Shown here: piece after piece, positions 53,483-63,080 of the stretch
Numbering within the stretch: the stretch's first letter is position 1
Layout of the letters: every line of letters starts with the position of its first letter
NCBI GenBank assembly: GCA_942490945.1
Contig: CALNYZ010000018.1
Span: 1,054,001-1,118,000, forward strand
DNA: 64,000 nucleotides
DNA from: CALNYZ01 sp942490945
GTDB lineage: Bacteria; Pseudomonadota; Gammaproteobacteria; UBA6429; Thiohalophilaceae
Reading direction: 5' to 3'
Notes under the pieces: generated by a model
Database searches by the model: none
Told to the model about the DNA's origin: nothing
What the model saw: the letters and a program-made list of their open reading frames with translations, nothing else
Program-made: the position numbers and the translations under genes

Positions 53483-54553
53483 ATGACGGACACGATTGAT
53501 CAGGAACGTTTAATTACACCCGCATCGCGCATGGGTGAAGATGCACTTGACCGTGCCATTCGGCCAAAAACGTTACAAGACTATATTGGTCAGCCTGCGG
53601 TACGCGAGCAAATGGAAGTATTTATCCAGGCCGCGCGTAGTCGTGGCGAAGCGCTGGATCATGTGTTGATTTTTGGACCGCCGGGATTGGGCAAAACCAC
53701 CTTGTCACATATTATTGCCAACGAACTCAAGGTAAACCTGCGTCACACCTCCGGCCCGGTACTTGAACGTCCCGGTGATCTGGCGGCGATGCTTACCAAT
53801 CTTGAACCACACGATGTGTTGTTCGTCGATGAAATCCATCGGCTCAGTCCGATTGTCGAGGAAATACTCTATCCGGCGATGGAAGATTATCAGATTGATA
53901 TCATGATCGGCGAAGGTCCCGCCGCGCGATCCATCAAGCTGGATTTACCACCATTTACCCTGGTCGGTGCCACGACACGGGCCGGTTTGTTAACCTCACC
54001 ATTGCGCGACCGCTTTGGAATTGTGCAGCGTCTGGAATTTTATAACGCCAGCGACCTGGTAAAAATCGTACTGCGTTCGGCAAAAATACTGGGAGTGGAA
54101 ATTGAAGCCAACGGCGCTCATGAAATAGCAAATCGTTCGCGCGGTACGCCGCGAATCGCCAACCGATTGTTACGCCGCGTCCGTGATTATGCCGAAGTAA
54201 AGGCTAATGGCATCATTAGCGAAGAAGTTGCACAACGTGCATTGAATATGCTCGATGTGGATGTAGAAGGTTTTGATATGATGGATCGGAAACTGCTGCT
54301 GGCGATTATGGAAAAATTTGATGGTGGGCCGGTCGGCGTGGATAGTCTGGCGGCTGCCATTGGTGAAGAGCGTGGTACCATTGAAGATGTGCTGGAACCC
54401 TATTTAATCCAGCAAGGTTACATCATGCGCACCCCGCGTGGACGTATGGCAACCAGAACAGCCTACAAACATTTTGGTCTCAATACACCGAAAAGCCTGC
54501 AAAAGGCAGCAGATCTTAATGCAGAATCGCTGGATTTGTTCGGCGAAAGCTAA
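53483..54553 (+). CDS. ruvB: Holliday junction branch-migration ATPase RuvB
   Basis: AAA+ motor of branch migration. 356 residues. Walker A GPPGLGKTTLSHIIA, Walker B LFVDEIHRLSP, sensor 1 GATTRAGLLTSPLRDRFG and the winged-helix end GYIMRTPRGRMAT are complete. Confidence 0.98.
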   Translation: MTDTIDQERLITPASRMGEDALDRAIRPKTLQDYIGQPAVREQMEVFIQAARSRGEALDHVLIFGPPGLGKTTLSHIIANELKVNLRHTSGPVLERPGDLAAMLTNLEPHDVLFVDEIHRLSPIVEEILYPAMEDYQIDIMIGEGPAARSIKLDLPPFTLVGATTRAGLLTSPLRDRFGIVQRLEFYNASDLVKIVLRSAKILGVEIEANGAHEIANRSRGTPRIANRLLRRVRDYAEVKANGIISEEVAQRALNMLDVDVEGFDMMDRKLLLAIMEKFDGGPVGVDSLAAAIGEERGTIEDVLEPYLIQQGYIMRTPRGRMATRTAYKHFGLNTPKSLQKAADLNAESLDLFGES

Positions 54554-54660
54554 AATAGTACCAAAAACCGGTATTCTGTCGTATTTCTAACCGGTCGAAT
54601 ATCTTAAGATACCCAACATACTTAATTAAGTGTAAGCGTAATGACAGGACTGCCCTTAAG

Positions 54661-55071
54661 GTGACAAATTTCATATGGCCAATTCGCGTTTATTATGAAG
54701 ACACCGATGCTGGCGGCGTGGTTTACCACAGTAACTATGTCTCGTTCATGGAACGCGCACGGACCGAATGGTTACGCAGCTATGGTTTTGAACAGAATGA
54801 ACTGAAACGTGATCACAATGTCCTATTCGTGGTGCGGAGTATACAGGCCGATTTTATTCAACCGGCACGCTTTAACGATATGCTGGATGTAACGGTTGAT
54901 GTTAAACATATAGGCAAGGCGAGTCTGGTACTGCAACAGGCTATCAGGCATCAAAACACGCAAACAGTTTTGTGTAAAGGTGAAGTTAAAATAGCCAGCA
55001 TCAATGCCGAAGCGTTTCGCCCGATTCCCATACCTGAAATTATCGTAGCAACAATAAAGAACAATAAATAA
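54661..55071 (+). CDS. ybgC: Tol-Pal-associated acyl-CoA thioesterase YbgC
   Basis: A 136-residue hotdog-fold thioesterase. The catalytic YYEDTDAGGVVYHSNYVSFMERARTEWLR is intact, including Asp and the following His. Start GTG with a modest ribosome site. YbgC heads the tol-pal operon in most gammaproteobacteria and acts on short-chain or phospholipid-related acyl thioesters. Confidence 0.95.
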   Translation: MTNFIWPIRVYYEDTDAGGVVYHSNYVSFMERARTEWLRSYGFEQNELKRDHNVLFVVRSIQADFIQPARFNDMLDVTVDVKHIGKASLVLQQAIRHQNTQTVLCKGEVKIASINAEAFRPIPIPEIIVATIKNNK

Positions 55072-55086
55072 AAATAAGGAAGTAAC

Positions 55087-55761
55087 GTGTCAACTGATTT
55101 ATCTATTATTTCGCTTGTATTACATGCCAGCCTGGTTGTAAAAATTGTCATGTTGTTATTGTTAATTGCGTCGGTGCTTTCCTGGGCAGTTATATTTATT
55201 AAATGGACAACCCTGAAAGTGGCCAGCCGCAATGCCAATCAGTTTGAACGCCGTTTCTGGTCGGGCACAGAACTGAGCGAACTGTATAAAAAGATTTCTT
55301 CCCGGCGTGACAAACTTACCGGGCTGGAAAGTATATTCGAAGCCGGTTTCCGTGAGTTCGCACATTTGCGCAATCGCAAAGGATTTGAAACCATGGACAT
55401 CGTACTTGGTGCACAACGTGCGATGCGCGTCGCCAGTAACCGTGAAATTGAAAAACTTGAGATGCATTTGAACTTTCTTGCCACCGTCGGATCAACCAGT
55501 CCCTATGTCGGCTTGTTTGGCACCGTGTGGGGCATTATGAATTCGTTTCTGGCACTCGGCAGCGTCAAGCAGGCGAGTATCGCCTCGGTTGCGCCGGGTA
55601 TTGCCGAAGCCCTGATTGCTACCGCAATGGGTTTGTTCGCGGCGATCCCCGCAGTAATTGCCTATAACCGTTATTCAAATGATGTTGAACGACTGATTGG
55701 TCGTTACGATACCTTTGTCGATGAGTTTTCAACAATCTTGCAGCGACAGGCCCACGGTTAA
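55087..55761 (+). CDS. tolQ: TolQ, Tol-Pal proton-channel subunit
   Basis: Inner-membrane protein of the Tol-Pal machine that constricts the outer membrane at division. 224 residues, three membrane helices, with the conserved ATVGSTSPYVGLFGTVWGIM and GIAEALIATAMGLFAAIPAVI segments of the ExbB/TolQ/MotA family. Start GTG with AAGGAAGT before it. Confidence 0.97.
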   Translation: MSTDLSIISLVLHASLVVKIVMLLLLIASVLSWAVIFIKWTTLKVASRNANQFERRFWSGTELSELYKKISSRRDKLTGLESIFEAGFREFAHLRNRKGFETMDIVLGAQRAMRVASNREIEKLEMHLNFLATVGSTSPYVGLFGTVWGIMNSFLALGSVKQASIASVAPGIAEALIATAMGLFAAIPAVIAYNRYSNDVERLIGRYDTFVDEFSTILQRQAHG

Positions 55762-55780
55762 TACTTAAAAGCGACGTTAT

Positions 55781-56224
55781 ATGTCAACCCAACTCAGCCC
55801 AAGAAGACCCAAACGCAAACGCATCGCTGAAATCAATGTAGTGCCTTACATTGATGTCATGTTGGTGCTGCTGGTGATTTTTATGATCACTGCACCGCTA
55901 TTGGCCGAAGGCGTGAAAGTACAATTGCCGGAAACATCATCCAGCCCGATTCAACAGGATCAGGCTGAACCGATAATTGTCACCGTCGACAGGAAGGGCA
56001 GGTATTACCTCAATATCAGCGACAAGCCGGATGAACGTGTAAAAAAGAAATTATTGGTCGAGCGAATCGCCGCGGTCAAACGCCAACGTAAAAATGCGGT
56101 TGTACTGGTGCGAGGCGACAGCAATGCAAAATACGGCGACGTTGTGAAGGTAATGGCACTATTACAAAAAGCAGGTGTCCAAGACGTTGGCTTGATCACA
56201 AAAATACCCGGCACAAATCGTTAG
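55781..56224 (+). CDS. tolR: TolR, Tol-Pal proton-channel subunit
   Basis: A 147-residue ExbD/TolR protein with one membrane helix. The proton-conducting Asp is in INVVPYIDVMLVLLVIFMIT. The periplasmic domain and the C-terminal QDVGLITK motif are typical. Confidence 0.96.
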   Translation: MSTQLSPRRPKRKRIAEINVVPYIDVMLVLLVIFMITAPLLAEGVKVQLPETSSSPIQQDQAEPIIVTVDRKGRYYLNISDKPDERVKKKLLVERIAAVKRQRKNAVVLVRGDSNAKYGDVVKVMALLQKAGVQDVGLITKIPGTNR

Positions 56225-56225
56225 T

Positions 56226-57026
56226 ATGTTCAGTATCCTTAGACATCATCCCAGGGCGTTGCTATGGGCAATCGCGGTACATGTCGTCTTTCTTGTTATT
56301 TTTGGCGTGAGTTTTACGTTTTTTAAACCGCGCACCTTGCCACTACAGGATTCAGATATTATCCGTGCCGTGACCATCGACCCGGTCGATGTGCAGCAAA
56401 AGATTGAGCATAAAAAAGCAGTCGAAAAAAAGCAGCGCGAAGACAGGAAAAAAGCAGCTGAAGAAAGGAAACAGGCCGAGCTGGAAAAGAAAAAAGCACA
56501 AGAAGCTGAAAAGAAGAAACTGATTGCACTAAAGAAACAGGAAGCGAAAAAGAAAAAAGCTGAACAAAAGCGCCTTGCAGAAGAAAAGAAAAGGACAGAA
56601 GCCGAGTTAAAAAATAAACTGGAAGCAGAAGCTCGTTTGCGCGAAGAGCAACAAAAACGTGAAGCAGAATTGAAAAAAGAAATGGCGGCGGAGCAGGCCA
56701 AACTGGCAGCCGAACGACGCAAGCAACAATTAACGATCCGGGATAAATTTATTACCCTGATCAGAGACGAAATAGGAAAAAACTGGAACCTGCCAACGGT
56801 TGCAAAACCGGATATGGTCTGTAAGATAAAGGTGAAGCTGATTCCCAGTGGTGATGTCACTGATATACAGATTGTCAGCAGCAGTGGTAATGCTGTTTTT
56901 GATCGTTCAGTGAAAGTGGCCGTTCAGAAGGCTTCACCATTACCCATGCCACCAGTTGAATCCGGTTTAATAGATGAATTTCGGGAGCTTAATCTTAATT
57001 TCTCTCCGGAAGATAAAAAATCGTAA
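56226..57026 (+). CDS. tolA: TolA, energy-transducing envelope protein
   Basis: A 266-residue protein: N-terminal membrane anchor (~12-34), long Lys/Glu/Ala coiled-coil rod (~55-170), and C-terminal globular domain (~175-260) that binds TolB/Pal, marked by DKFITLIRDEIGKNWNLP and VKVAVQKASPLPMPP. The rod is much shorter than in E. coli TolA (421 residues). Confidence 0.95.
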   Translation: MFSILRHHPRALLWAIAVHVVFLVIFGVSFTFFKPRTLPLQDSDIIRAVTIDPVDVQQKIEHKKAVEKKQREDRKKAAEERKQAELEKKKAQEAEKKKLIALKKQEAKKKKAEQKRLAEEKKRTEAELKNKLEAEARLREEQQKREAELKKEMAAEQAKLAAERRKQQLTIRDKFITLIRDEIGKNWNLPTVAKPDMVCKIKVKLIPSGDVTDIQIVSSSGNAVFDRSVKVAVQKASPLPMPPVESGLIDEFRELNLNFSPEDKKS

Positions 57027-57046
57027 CATTTAATGACTCACAAGAT

Positions 57047-58384
57047 ATGAAAAATATGCACAGAAAAATATCCACACTTATATATACAGCACTGTTTTTG
57101 CTCATGACCAGCATGACAGGGCATGCCCAGGCGGCCTTAACCATTGATGTTACACAAGGTGTGGATGGCGCGATTCCGGTGGCAATCGTCCCGTTTGGCT
57201 GGGAAGGTAAGCTGGCAGCACCGGAAGACATCGCAGCGATTGTTGCATCAGATTTATTACGCAGTGGTCGCTTTGCGCCAATACCGCGCAAAAATCTGGT
57301 CGGAAATCCCGTTCATGGTAGCCAGGTAAATTACACTGCCTGGCGCGCACTGGGTGTTGATAATCTGGTTGTGGGGAGTACTCAGTTAATGCCAGATGGT
57401 ACTTACCAGGTACAGTTTCAGTTGCTCGATATGTTCAAGGCGGAACAAATCATTGGTTATAACATTCGCGCACGCCGTGCAGATTTACGCCGTACCGCGC
57501 ACCAGATAAGTGATCTGATTTACAAGGCCTTGATGGGTGTGCCAGGCGCATTTGATACGCACATCTGTTACATTACGGTAACCAATGGGCGAGGCAAGGA
57601 TAAATCGTATCGGCTCGCCATTGCTGACTCAGACGGCTACAACGAGAAAGTTATCCTCGATTCGAATCAACCCTTGATGTCGCCAAGCTGGTCGCCAAAT
57701 AATATGCAACTGGCTTATGTATCATTCAGCCGTGGCCGCTCTGAAGTATATATACAAAGTATACAAACCGGTCAGGCACAGCGCGTTGCCGCCTTTGAAG
57801 GGATTAATGGTGCGCCGGCCTGGTCGCCGGATGGTACACGACTGGCATTAACCTTATCAAAAGATGGTAATGCTGAAATTTATGTCTATGATATCCGCAC
57901 GCGTAAATTAAACCGGATTACACGTCATAATGCCATTGAAACAGAGGCAGCATGGATGCCCGATGGATCAGCGCTTATTTTCACTTCTGATCGGGGTCGT
58001 GGACCACAATTGTACAAAATTGATGTTAATAAAAGTGGTCAGTCGACAGGCCGTGCATCACGTTTAACGTTCGAGGGCGATTACAATGCACGGGGAACCG
58101 TTTCGCCTGATGGCAATTTGGTGGCGATGATTCATCGTTCGGAAGGAAAATACCGGGTTGCAGTGCTGGAACTGGCATCAGGACGGGTAAAGGTGTTGAC
58201 TGAGTCACGTTTAGACGAGTCTCCCAGTTTTGCACCGAACGGCAGTATGATAATTTACGCAACACAACATAACGATCGTGGTGTCCTGGAAGTGGTCTCC
58301 GTTGATGGTCGTGCAAGACAACGATTGCAATTACAGCGTGGCGATGTTCGTGAACCCGCGTGGTCAAATTACAAGCAAAATTAA
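57047..58384 (+). CDS. tolB: TolB, periplasmic beta-propeller
   Basis: A 445-residue periplasmic protein with signal peptide (~1-28), an N-terminal alpha/beta domain and a six-bladed propeller with repeated LMSPSWSPNN, APAWSPDGTRLALTLSKDG and EAAWMPDGSALIFTSDRG blades. It binds Pal and TolA. Confidence 0.97.
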   Translation: MKNMHRKISTLIYTALFLLMTSMTGHAQAALTIDVTQGVDGAIPVAIVPFGWEGKLAAPEDIAAIVASDLLRSGRFAPIPRKNLVGNPVHGSQVNYTAWRALGVDNLVVGSTQLMPDGTYQVQFQLLDMFKAEQIIGYNIRARRADLRRTAHQISDLIYKALMGVPGAFDTHICYITVTNGRGKDKSYRLAIADSDGYNEKVILDSNQPLMSPSWSPNNMQLAYVSFSRGRSEVYIQSIQTGQAQRVAAFEGINGAPAWSPDGTRLALTLSKDGNAEIYVYDIRTRKLNRITRHNAIETEAAWMPDGSALIFTSDRGRGPQLYKIDVNKSGQSTGRASRLTFEGDYNARGTVSPDGNLVAMIHRSEGKYRVAVLELASGRVKVLTESRLDESPSFAPNGSMIIYATQHNDRGVLEVVSVDGRARQRLQLQRGDVREPAWSNYKQN

Positions 58385-58417
58385 CTTTAACAATTAAAAT
58401 TCCTTTTGGAGGAAGCC

Positions 58418-58936
58418 ATGTACAAAAAATTATCAATTCTCTTTGCAGCCAGCACCATGTTAATAATGGTGGGTTGTTCCTCAGCCACTAAATCAACAGA
58501 TGAGGATGGCGCTGCTGGTGCAGGTAGTGATACACGTTCAGGCGCAGATCTCGGCAGTGGTGCCAACGCCCAGGCAACCGGTAGTGGTGCTCAGGATTTG
58601 GCTTCAAAAAATGTGATTTATTTTGCCTTTGATAGCAGTGATATTTCCGCCGAAGATCGTGAAGTGATTGCGGCACACGCGAAAAAAATCAACGGTAACC
58701 CGGGATTAAAAGTGGTTCTGGAAGGCCATGCAGATGAGCGTGGAACGCGCGAATACAATATTGCGTTAGGCGAACGTCGAGCCAAATCCGTACAACAACT
58801 GTTGCAAGTGCAGGGTGTGGATTTAAGCCGGGTACAAGTTATCAGTTTTGGTGAAGAACGTCCGGCAGCAATGGGACATGACGAACAAGCCTGGAGTCTT
58901 AACCGTCGCGTAGAATTTTTATACACAGGATCATAA
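58418..58936 (+). CDS. pal: Pal, peptidoglycan-associated lipoprotein
   Basis: A 172-residue outer-membrane lipoprotein. ATG 58418 is preceded by a strong GGAGGA (58408-58413); the in-frame TTG at 58406 lies within that site and is rejected. Lipobox MVGC with Cys20, a flexible Gly/Ser linker, then an OmpA-like domain with VVLEGHADERGTREYNIALGERRA that binds meso-DAP peptidoglycan. Confidence 0.97.
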   Translation: MYKKLSILFAASTMLIMVGCSSATKSTDEDGAAGAGSDTRSGADLGSGANAQATGSGAQDLASKNVIYFAFDSSDISAEDREVIAAHAKKINGNPGLKVVLEGHADERGTREYNIALGERRAKSVQQLLQVQGVDLSRVQVISFGEERPAAMGHDEQAWSLNRRVEFLYTGS

Positions 58937-58939
58937 TGC

Positions 58940-59860
58940 ATGACAAAGCAGGCCTTTAAAGCAGTACTGTTCGTTTCACTTCTGGCGCTGGTCGCGCAGG
59001 CAGTTGCGCGCGATAAACAACCGCGCCGTTTTGATGACGACGAAGCAAATTCTGCCAGCACTGTCAGTCAGGCAACGAACAATAGTAGTGCACCGCTGAC
59101 AACAGAAGAACGTATTGCGCGACTGGAAAGGTTGCTTGATAGTCAGGGGCTGGTTGACATTGTGTTGCGTATACAAGGCTTGCAAAAAGAAATACAACAA
59201 TTGCGTGATGATGTCGAAACACAAGGACATACTCTGGATTCATTAAGTAAACGCCAGCGTGATCTCTACATCGATCTGGACCGACGCATGTTGCAAATGG
59301 AACGCGGTGGTCGTAGTAGTGCGGCCACTTCACCTTCTTCCGCTGTTGCTGAACAACCAGACACCAGCTCACCCTCAAGCAGCGTGGCTGCACAAGTACC
59401 GAGTCCGGTTGCGACAACAAATCAGTCTGCAGCAGTTGCCGGAGCAACCAAACCTTCCATTGATCCAATCAAGGAGCAAAACGCCTATCAAAAAGCGTTT
59501 GATTTATTACGTGAGCTTCGTTACGACGCGGCTATCACCGAATTTCGTAGCTTCATTGCTGCCTATCCGAATGGCCGTTATGCGCATATTGCCCAATACT
59601 GGTTAAGCGAAGCCAGCTATGCACAACGTCATTTCAAGGAAGCAATAGCTGATTATCAGAAACTCATCAATAATTACCCTAACAGCCCAAAGCTGGCGGA
59701 AGCTATGTTAAAAATCGGTTATTGTTACTATGAACTGAACGATCTGAAAAATGCCCGCACCCAACTTGAAAAACTGATTCGCGTATATCCCGGCACTACC
59801 GCTGCGAGTCAGGGTCAGAATCTGTTGAAGAATATAAAAATAAAACAAAGCAAGAAATAA
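58940..59860 (+). CDS. cpoB: Cell division coordinator CpoB (YbgF)
   Basis: A 306-residue periplasmic protein linking Tol with PBP1b. Signal peptide to ~23 (AVA), N-terminal trimeric coiled coil (~55-115), a Ser/Pro/Ala-rich linker (~120-170), and C-terminal TPR repeats (NAYQKAFDLLRELRYDAAIT, AQYWLSEASYAQRHFKEAIA, KIGYCYYELNDLKNARTQLE). Last of the tol-pal set. Confidence 0.95.
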   Translation: MTKQAFKAVLFVSLLALVAQAVARDKQPRRFDDDEANSASTVSQATNNSSAPLTTEERIARLERLLDSQGLVDIVLRIQGLQKEIQQLRDDVETQGHTLDSLSKRQRDLYIDLDRRMLQMERGGRSSAATSPSSAVAEQPDTSSPSSSVAAQVPSPVATTNQSAAVAGATKPSIDPIKEQNAYQKAFDLLRELRYDAAITEFRSFIAAYPNGRYAHIAQYWLSEASYAQRHFKEAIADYQKLINNYPNSPKLAEAMLKIGYCYYELNDLKNARTQLEKLIRVYPGTTAASQGQNLLKNIKIKQSKK

Positions 59861-59921
59861 GCTGGAGCAAAATTAAATAATTTATTAGGCTAGATGGAAT
59901 CTGGTTCATCTTAATCCCTTC

Positions 59922-60572
59922 ATGTCTGAAGCCATCAAACTAAAACTCACCGAAATTTTCTATTCACTGCAAGGCGAAGCCAATACTGTGGGTTTGCCTA
60001 CTGTGTTTGTTAGGTTAACCGGTTGCCCGTTACGTTGTCAGTATTGTGATACCGAGTATGCATTTACTGGTGGTGAAAATTGGCAGCTTGAAGACATTGT
60101 TGCGGAAGTAAAAAAATACAACACAAAATACGTTACTGTTACTGGTGGAGAGCCATTGGCGCAAAAACGTTGTATAGATTTGCTTGAACGTTTGTGCGAC
60201 GAAGCTTACAAGGTATCACTGGAAACCAGTGGTGCGCTGGATGTCTCAGCTGTTGATAGTCGTGTGAGCAAGGTGATGGATATCAAGACACCGGGTTCAA
60301 AAGAAGAAGCGAAAAACCGCTGGCAGAATCTCGACTTTATTACTCCACATGATCAACTCAAGTTTGTGATCACCTCGCGTGACGATTATGACTGGGCAAG
60401 ACAAAAAGTCACTGAGTACCTGCTTACTGATAAGTGCGAGGTATTCTTTTCGCCTTCGAAAGGTCAATGCGATGCCACGGAACTGGCAAACTGGATTCTG
60501 GCTGATCAATTGCAGGTGCGCATGCAATTACAATTACATAAAATTCTCTGGGGCGATGTACCGGGGAAGTAA
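59922..60572 (+). CDS. queE: 7-carboxy-7-deazaguanine synthase
   Basis: Radical-SAM enzyme of queuosine synthesis. 216 residues. The cluster motif is Cys35-x3-Cys39-x2-Cys42 in TGCPLRCQYCDTEYAF. VTVTGGEPLAQK and ETSGALDV are typical of QueE. It follows the tol-pal genes and precedes queC, as in pseudomonads. Confidence 0.95.
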   Translation: MSEAIKLKLTEIFYSLQGEANTVGLPTVFVRLTGCPLRCQYCDTEYAFTGGENWQLEDIVAEVKKYNTKYVTVTGGEPLAQKRCIDLLERLCDEAYKVSLETSGALDVSAVDSRVSKVMDIKTPGSKEEAKNRWQNLDFITPHDQLKFVITSRDDYDWARQKVTEYLLTDKCEVFFSPSKGQCDATELANWILADQLQVRMQLQLHKILWGDVPGK

Positions 60573-60740
60573 TCAGGTTATTCAACCTGGCATCTATTGC
60601 GACCATGTTCGTTCGTCATCATTCTAAATTTTAATACGTCATTTCGTGCCCGCGGTAATCTGGAATATGTCAGTCGAGAAAACCAGAATCCTGTTTGCAC
60701 GGGAAAGACGTATGAGGCGTTTACGCATCAAACAGGCGTG

Positions 60741-60768
60741 ATGACAGACCCGCATTATTCCGTATAAT
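60741..60768 (+). promoter_or_regulatory. queC promoter
   Basis: ATGACA (60741-60746) and TATAAT (60763-60768) with a 16-base spacer, 34 bases before the queC ATG. The -35 matches 5 of 6. No preQ1 riboswitch motif was recognised between them and the start. Confidence 0.65.
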
Positions 60769-60801
60769 GCCGTTTTATTTTATTAATACGTTTATCACAG
60801 C

Positions 60802-61470
60802 ATGAAAAAAGCCGTCATCCTTGTTTCCGGTGGTCTTGATTCCACGACGACCCTGGCGATCGCTAAACAGCAGGGTTATGCCTGTTATGGGTTAAGTTTT
60901 GATTATGGCCAACGCCATCGCGCGGAGCTGCATGCCGTCGAGCGTATTATCAAAGCTATCCCTGTCGTGGAACATAAAACCATCCATCTGGATTTGAACA
61001 ACATCGGCGGCTCGGCGCTGACCGATTCGAACATCGCCGTGCCCGAATCGGCGCAAACCGGCATTCCGGTCACCTATGTGCCGGCGCGCAATACCATTTT
61101 TCTCGCTCTGGCGTTGGGCTGGGCTGAGGTTTTGGTGGCAGATGCGATCTTTATGGGCGTGAATGCGGTGGATTATTCCGGTTACCCGGATTGTCGGCCG
61201 GAATTTATCGAAGCCTTCCAGACCATGGCCAATCTCGCTACCCGAGTAGCGGTAGAAGGGGGAGGTATCGCGGTTGAAACGCCTCTCATTCACCTTAGCA
61301 AGGCCGAGATTATCCAGCAGGGCATGGCGTTAGGTGTGGATTACAGCCTGACAGTTTCCTGTTATCAGGCGGATGAGTCAGGCAGGGCGTGTGGCAAATG
61401 TGATGCCTGTCGATTACGTAAAATCGGCTTTTCTGAGGCACAGATAGCCGATCCGACACACTACGTTTGA
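60802..61470 (+). CDS. queC: 7-cyano-7-deazaguanine synthase
   Basis: ATP-dependent enzyme converting CDG to preQ0. 222 residues. PP-loop SGGLDSTTTLAIAKQ at the N-terminus, YVPARNTIFLALALGWAEVL in the middle, and a C-terminal zinc site CYQADESGRACGKCDACRLR. Functions with QueE encoded just upstream. Confidence 0.97.
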   Translation: MKKAVILVSGGLDSTTTLAIAKQQGYACYGLSFDYGQRHRAELHAVERIIKAIPVVEHKTIHLDLNNIGGSALTDSNIAVPESAQTGIPVTYVPARNTIFLALALGWAEVLVADAIFMGVNAVDYSGYPDCRPEFIEAFQTMANLATRVAVEGGGIAVETPLIHLSKAEIIQQGMALGVDYSLTVSCYQADESGRACGKCDACRLRKIGFSEAQIADPTHYV

Positions 61471-61507
61471 CCCTTATCTCATTGATAAGTATAGAATAAA
61501 CTTCTAA

Positions 61508-61536
61508 CAGACAATGAAATAACCTTAGGGTATAAT
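61508..61536 (+). promoter_or_regulatory. Promoter of the YeeE/YedE gene
   Basis: CAGACA (61508-61513) and TATAAT (61531-61536) with a 17-base spacer, 51 bases before the start codon. The -10 is perfect and the -35 matches 4 of 6. Confidence 0.6.
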
Positions 61537-61586
61537 GCCGCCCACTTTATTCCAGTATTTCCAATTTTAGCGGTAGGGGAATCCAT

Positions 61587-62864
61587 ATGACGTTTGCAAG
61601 TTTTGCCTCAGCACACAGTACAGTTTTATGGTTAGCATTCGGTATAGCCTTGATTATGGGCGCGGTTGTTAACAAGACCAATTTTTGCACCATGGGTGCG
61701 GTATCCGATCTCGTAAATATGGGTGATACAGGCCGACTACGTGCCTGGATATTTGCTATGGCTATAGCAATTCTCGGCGTCACCCTGTTTGAAGCCGGCA
61801 GTCTGGTACAAGGTATTGACGCTTCGCGACCACCTTATCGCAGCAGCAGCATTGCCTGGTTAGAGTACATTGTCGGTGGCATCATGTTTGGAGTTGGCAT
61901 GACGCTGGGTAGTGGCTGTGGTAACAAAACTCTGGTGCGTATTGGCGGCGGAAACCTGAAGTCTATTTTTGTGTTCGTGATTATCAGTATCTGTGCTTAT
62001 TTTATGACCAATCCTTTCCCCGGTTCGGACAAAACGATTTATTCCTTATTGTTTTATCCCTGGACGAATCCAACCACGATTGTGGCGTCAACTACGCAGG
62101 ATTTGGGCACTTTGATTGGCGCCAAGGTGGGCGCGGACAAGGCGACCATGCGTGTGATTCTTGGCCTGCTTATCGCGGCGGTGCTGTTATTTATCGTGGT
62201 GCGTTCGTCTGACTTCCGCAGTAGCAAAGACAATATTCTGGGCGGCGCTGTCGTTGGCCTGGCCGTACTCGGTGCCTGGTACGTGAGTGGCGGTCTGGTA
62301 TCTATCAGCGCCGACGGCGAAACCTATAGCTGGGTGAAATATGCCAGCAATGACGTATGGGGTCTGGTTGCAGATGGCAAGCCACCTTCAGCTGTCGCTG
62401 CCCAATCTTATACCTTCATTAACCCGATTGGTGAGACAACCGGTTATTTGATGAACGGTGTCCAAGGCATGCGCGGTAACACGCTGACATTTGGTATGAT
62501 GGCGGTATTTGGTGTGATCGCCGGTTCATTCTTGTGGGCATTGCTTTCCCGCAGCTTCCGTATTGAATGGTTTGTGAACTTTAAAGATTTCATCACCCAT
62601 GTTATCGGTGGAGTATTAATGGGTATCGGTGGTATTTTGGCCCTGGGTTGTACTATTGGCCAGGCCGTCACCGGTGTGTCGACGCTGGCGATTGGTTCAT
62701 TTTTGGCCTTCGCGAGTATTGTTTTCGGCAGTGCGCTGACCATGAAGATTCAGTACTACAAACTGGTTTATGAGGATGACGCGACATTTTTCAAAGCGTT
62801 GATTACCGCATTGGTGGATATGAAGTTATTACCAGGCGGAATGCGTAAACTGGAAGCAATATAA
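61587..62864 (+). CDS. YeeE/YedE-family sulfur-compound transporter
   Basis: A 425-residue polytopic membrane protein with two sulf_transp repeats. Each carries a conserved Cys: GVGMTLGSGCGNKTLVRIG in the first half and GGILALGCTIGQAVTGVSTLA in the second. These match the thiosulfate channel TsuA/YeeE, where such Cys lie along the path. No TusA/YeeD gene follows, so this is the long stand-alone form. The substrate (thiosulfate or other sulfur species) is inferred. Confidence 0.9.
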   Translation: MTFASFASAHSTVLWLAFGIALIMGAVVNKTNFCTMGAVSDLVNMGDTGRLRAWIFAMAIAILGVTLFEAGSLVQGIDASRPPYRSSSIAWLEYIVGGIMFGVGMTLGSGCGNKTLVRIGGGNLKSIFVFVIISICAYFMTNPFPGSDKTIYSLLFYPWTNPTTIVASTTQDLGTLIGAKVGADKATMRVILGLLIAAVLLFIVVRSSDFRSSKDNILGGAVVGLAVLGAWYVSGGLVSISADGETYSWVKYASNDVWGLVADGKPPSAVAAQSYTFINPIGETTGYLMNGVQGMRGNTLTFGMMAVFGVIAGSFLWALLSRSFRIEWFVNFKDFITHVIGGVLMGIGGILALGCTIGQAVTGVSTLAIGSFLAFASIVFGSALTMKIQYYKLVYEDDATFFKALITALVDMKLLPGGMRKLEAI

Positions 62865-62899
62865 TAAATTTGCGTAAATCACCGAATTGGAGGGAAGCC

Positions 62900-62927
62900 T
62901 TGTTATTCCCGCTGATTTCGGTAAAAT
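62900..62927 (+). promoter_or_regulatory. tRNA-Lys promoter
   Basis: TTGTTA (62900-62905) and TAAAAT (62922-62927), spacer 16, followed by a GC-rich discriminator GCGCGC (62928-62933). Such discriminators are usual on stable-RNA promoters under stringent control. Confidence 0.65.
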
Positions 62928-62944
62928 GCGCGCTTTCCAATTTC

Positions 62945-63020
62945 GGGTCGTTAGCTCAGTTGGTAGAGCAGTTGGCTTTTAACCAATTGGTCGCAAGTTC
63001 GAATCTTGCACGACCCACCA
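62945..63020 (+). tRNA. tRNA-Lys (UUU anticodon)
   Basis: A 76-base tRNA with encoded CCA. Acceptor GGGTCGT pairs with ACGACCC; D arm with AGCTCAGTTGGTAGAGC; anticodon loop CTTTTAA with TTT at 62978-62980, stem GTTGG/CCAAT; T arm GCAAG-TTCGAAT-CTTGC. It is nearly identical to E. coli tRNA-Lys. tRNA-Lys downstream of queC is a conserved gammaproteobacterial position. Confidence 0.98.
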
Positions 63021-63080
63021 TTTTCCTTTTACCTCCAGTCAGCGCCACTACATTTCAGAAAAGCAAAGGCGCGAATAACC

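Noticed and set aside
58406..58417. TTG start for Pal
   Set aside because: The codon overlaps the ribosome site GGAGGA that serves ATG 58418.
60573..60801. preQ1 riboswitch before queC
   Set aside because: No preQ1-I or -II consensus is recognisable; only a CAGGTT-ATTC-AACCTG hairpin at 60574-60589 and a promoter are present.
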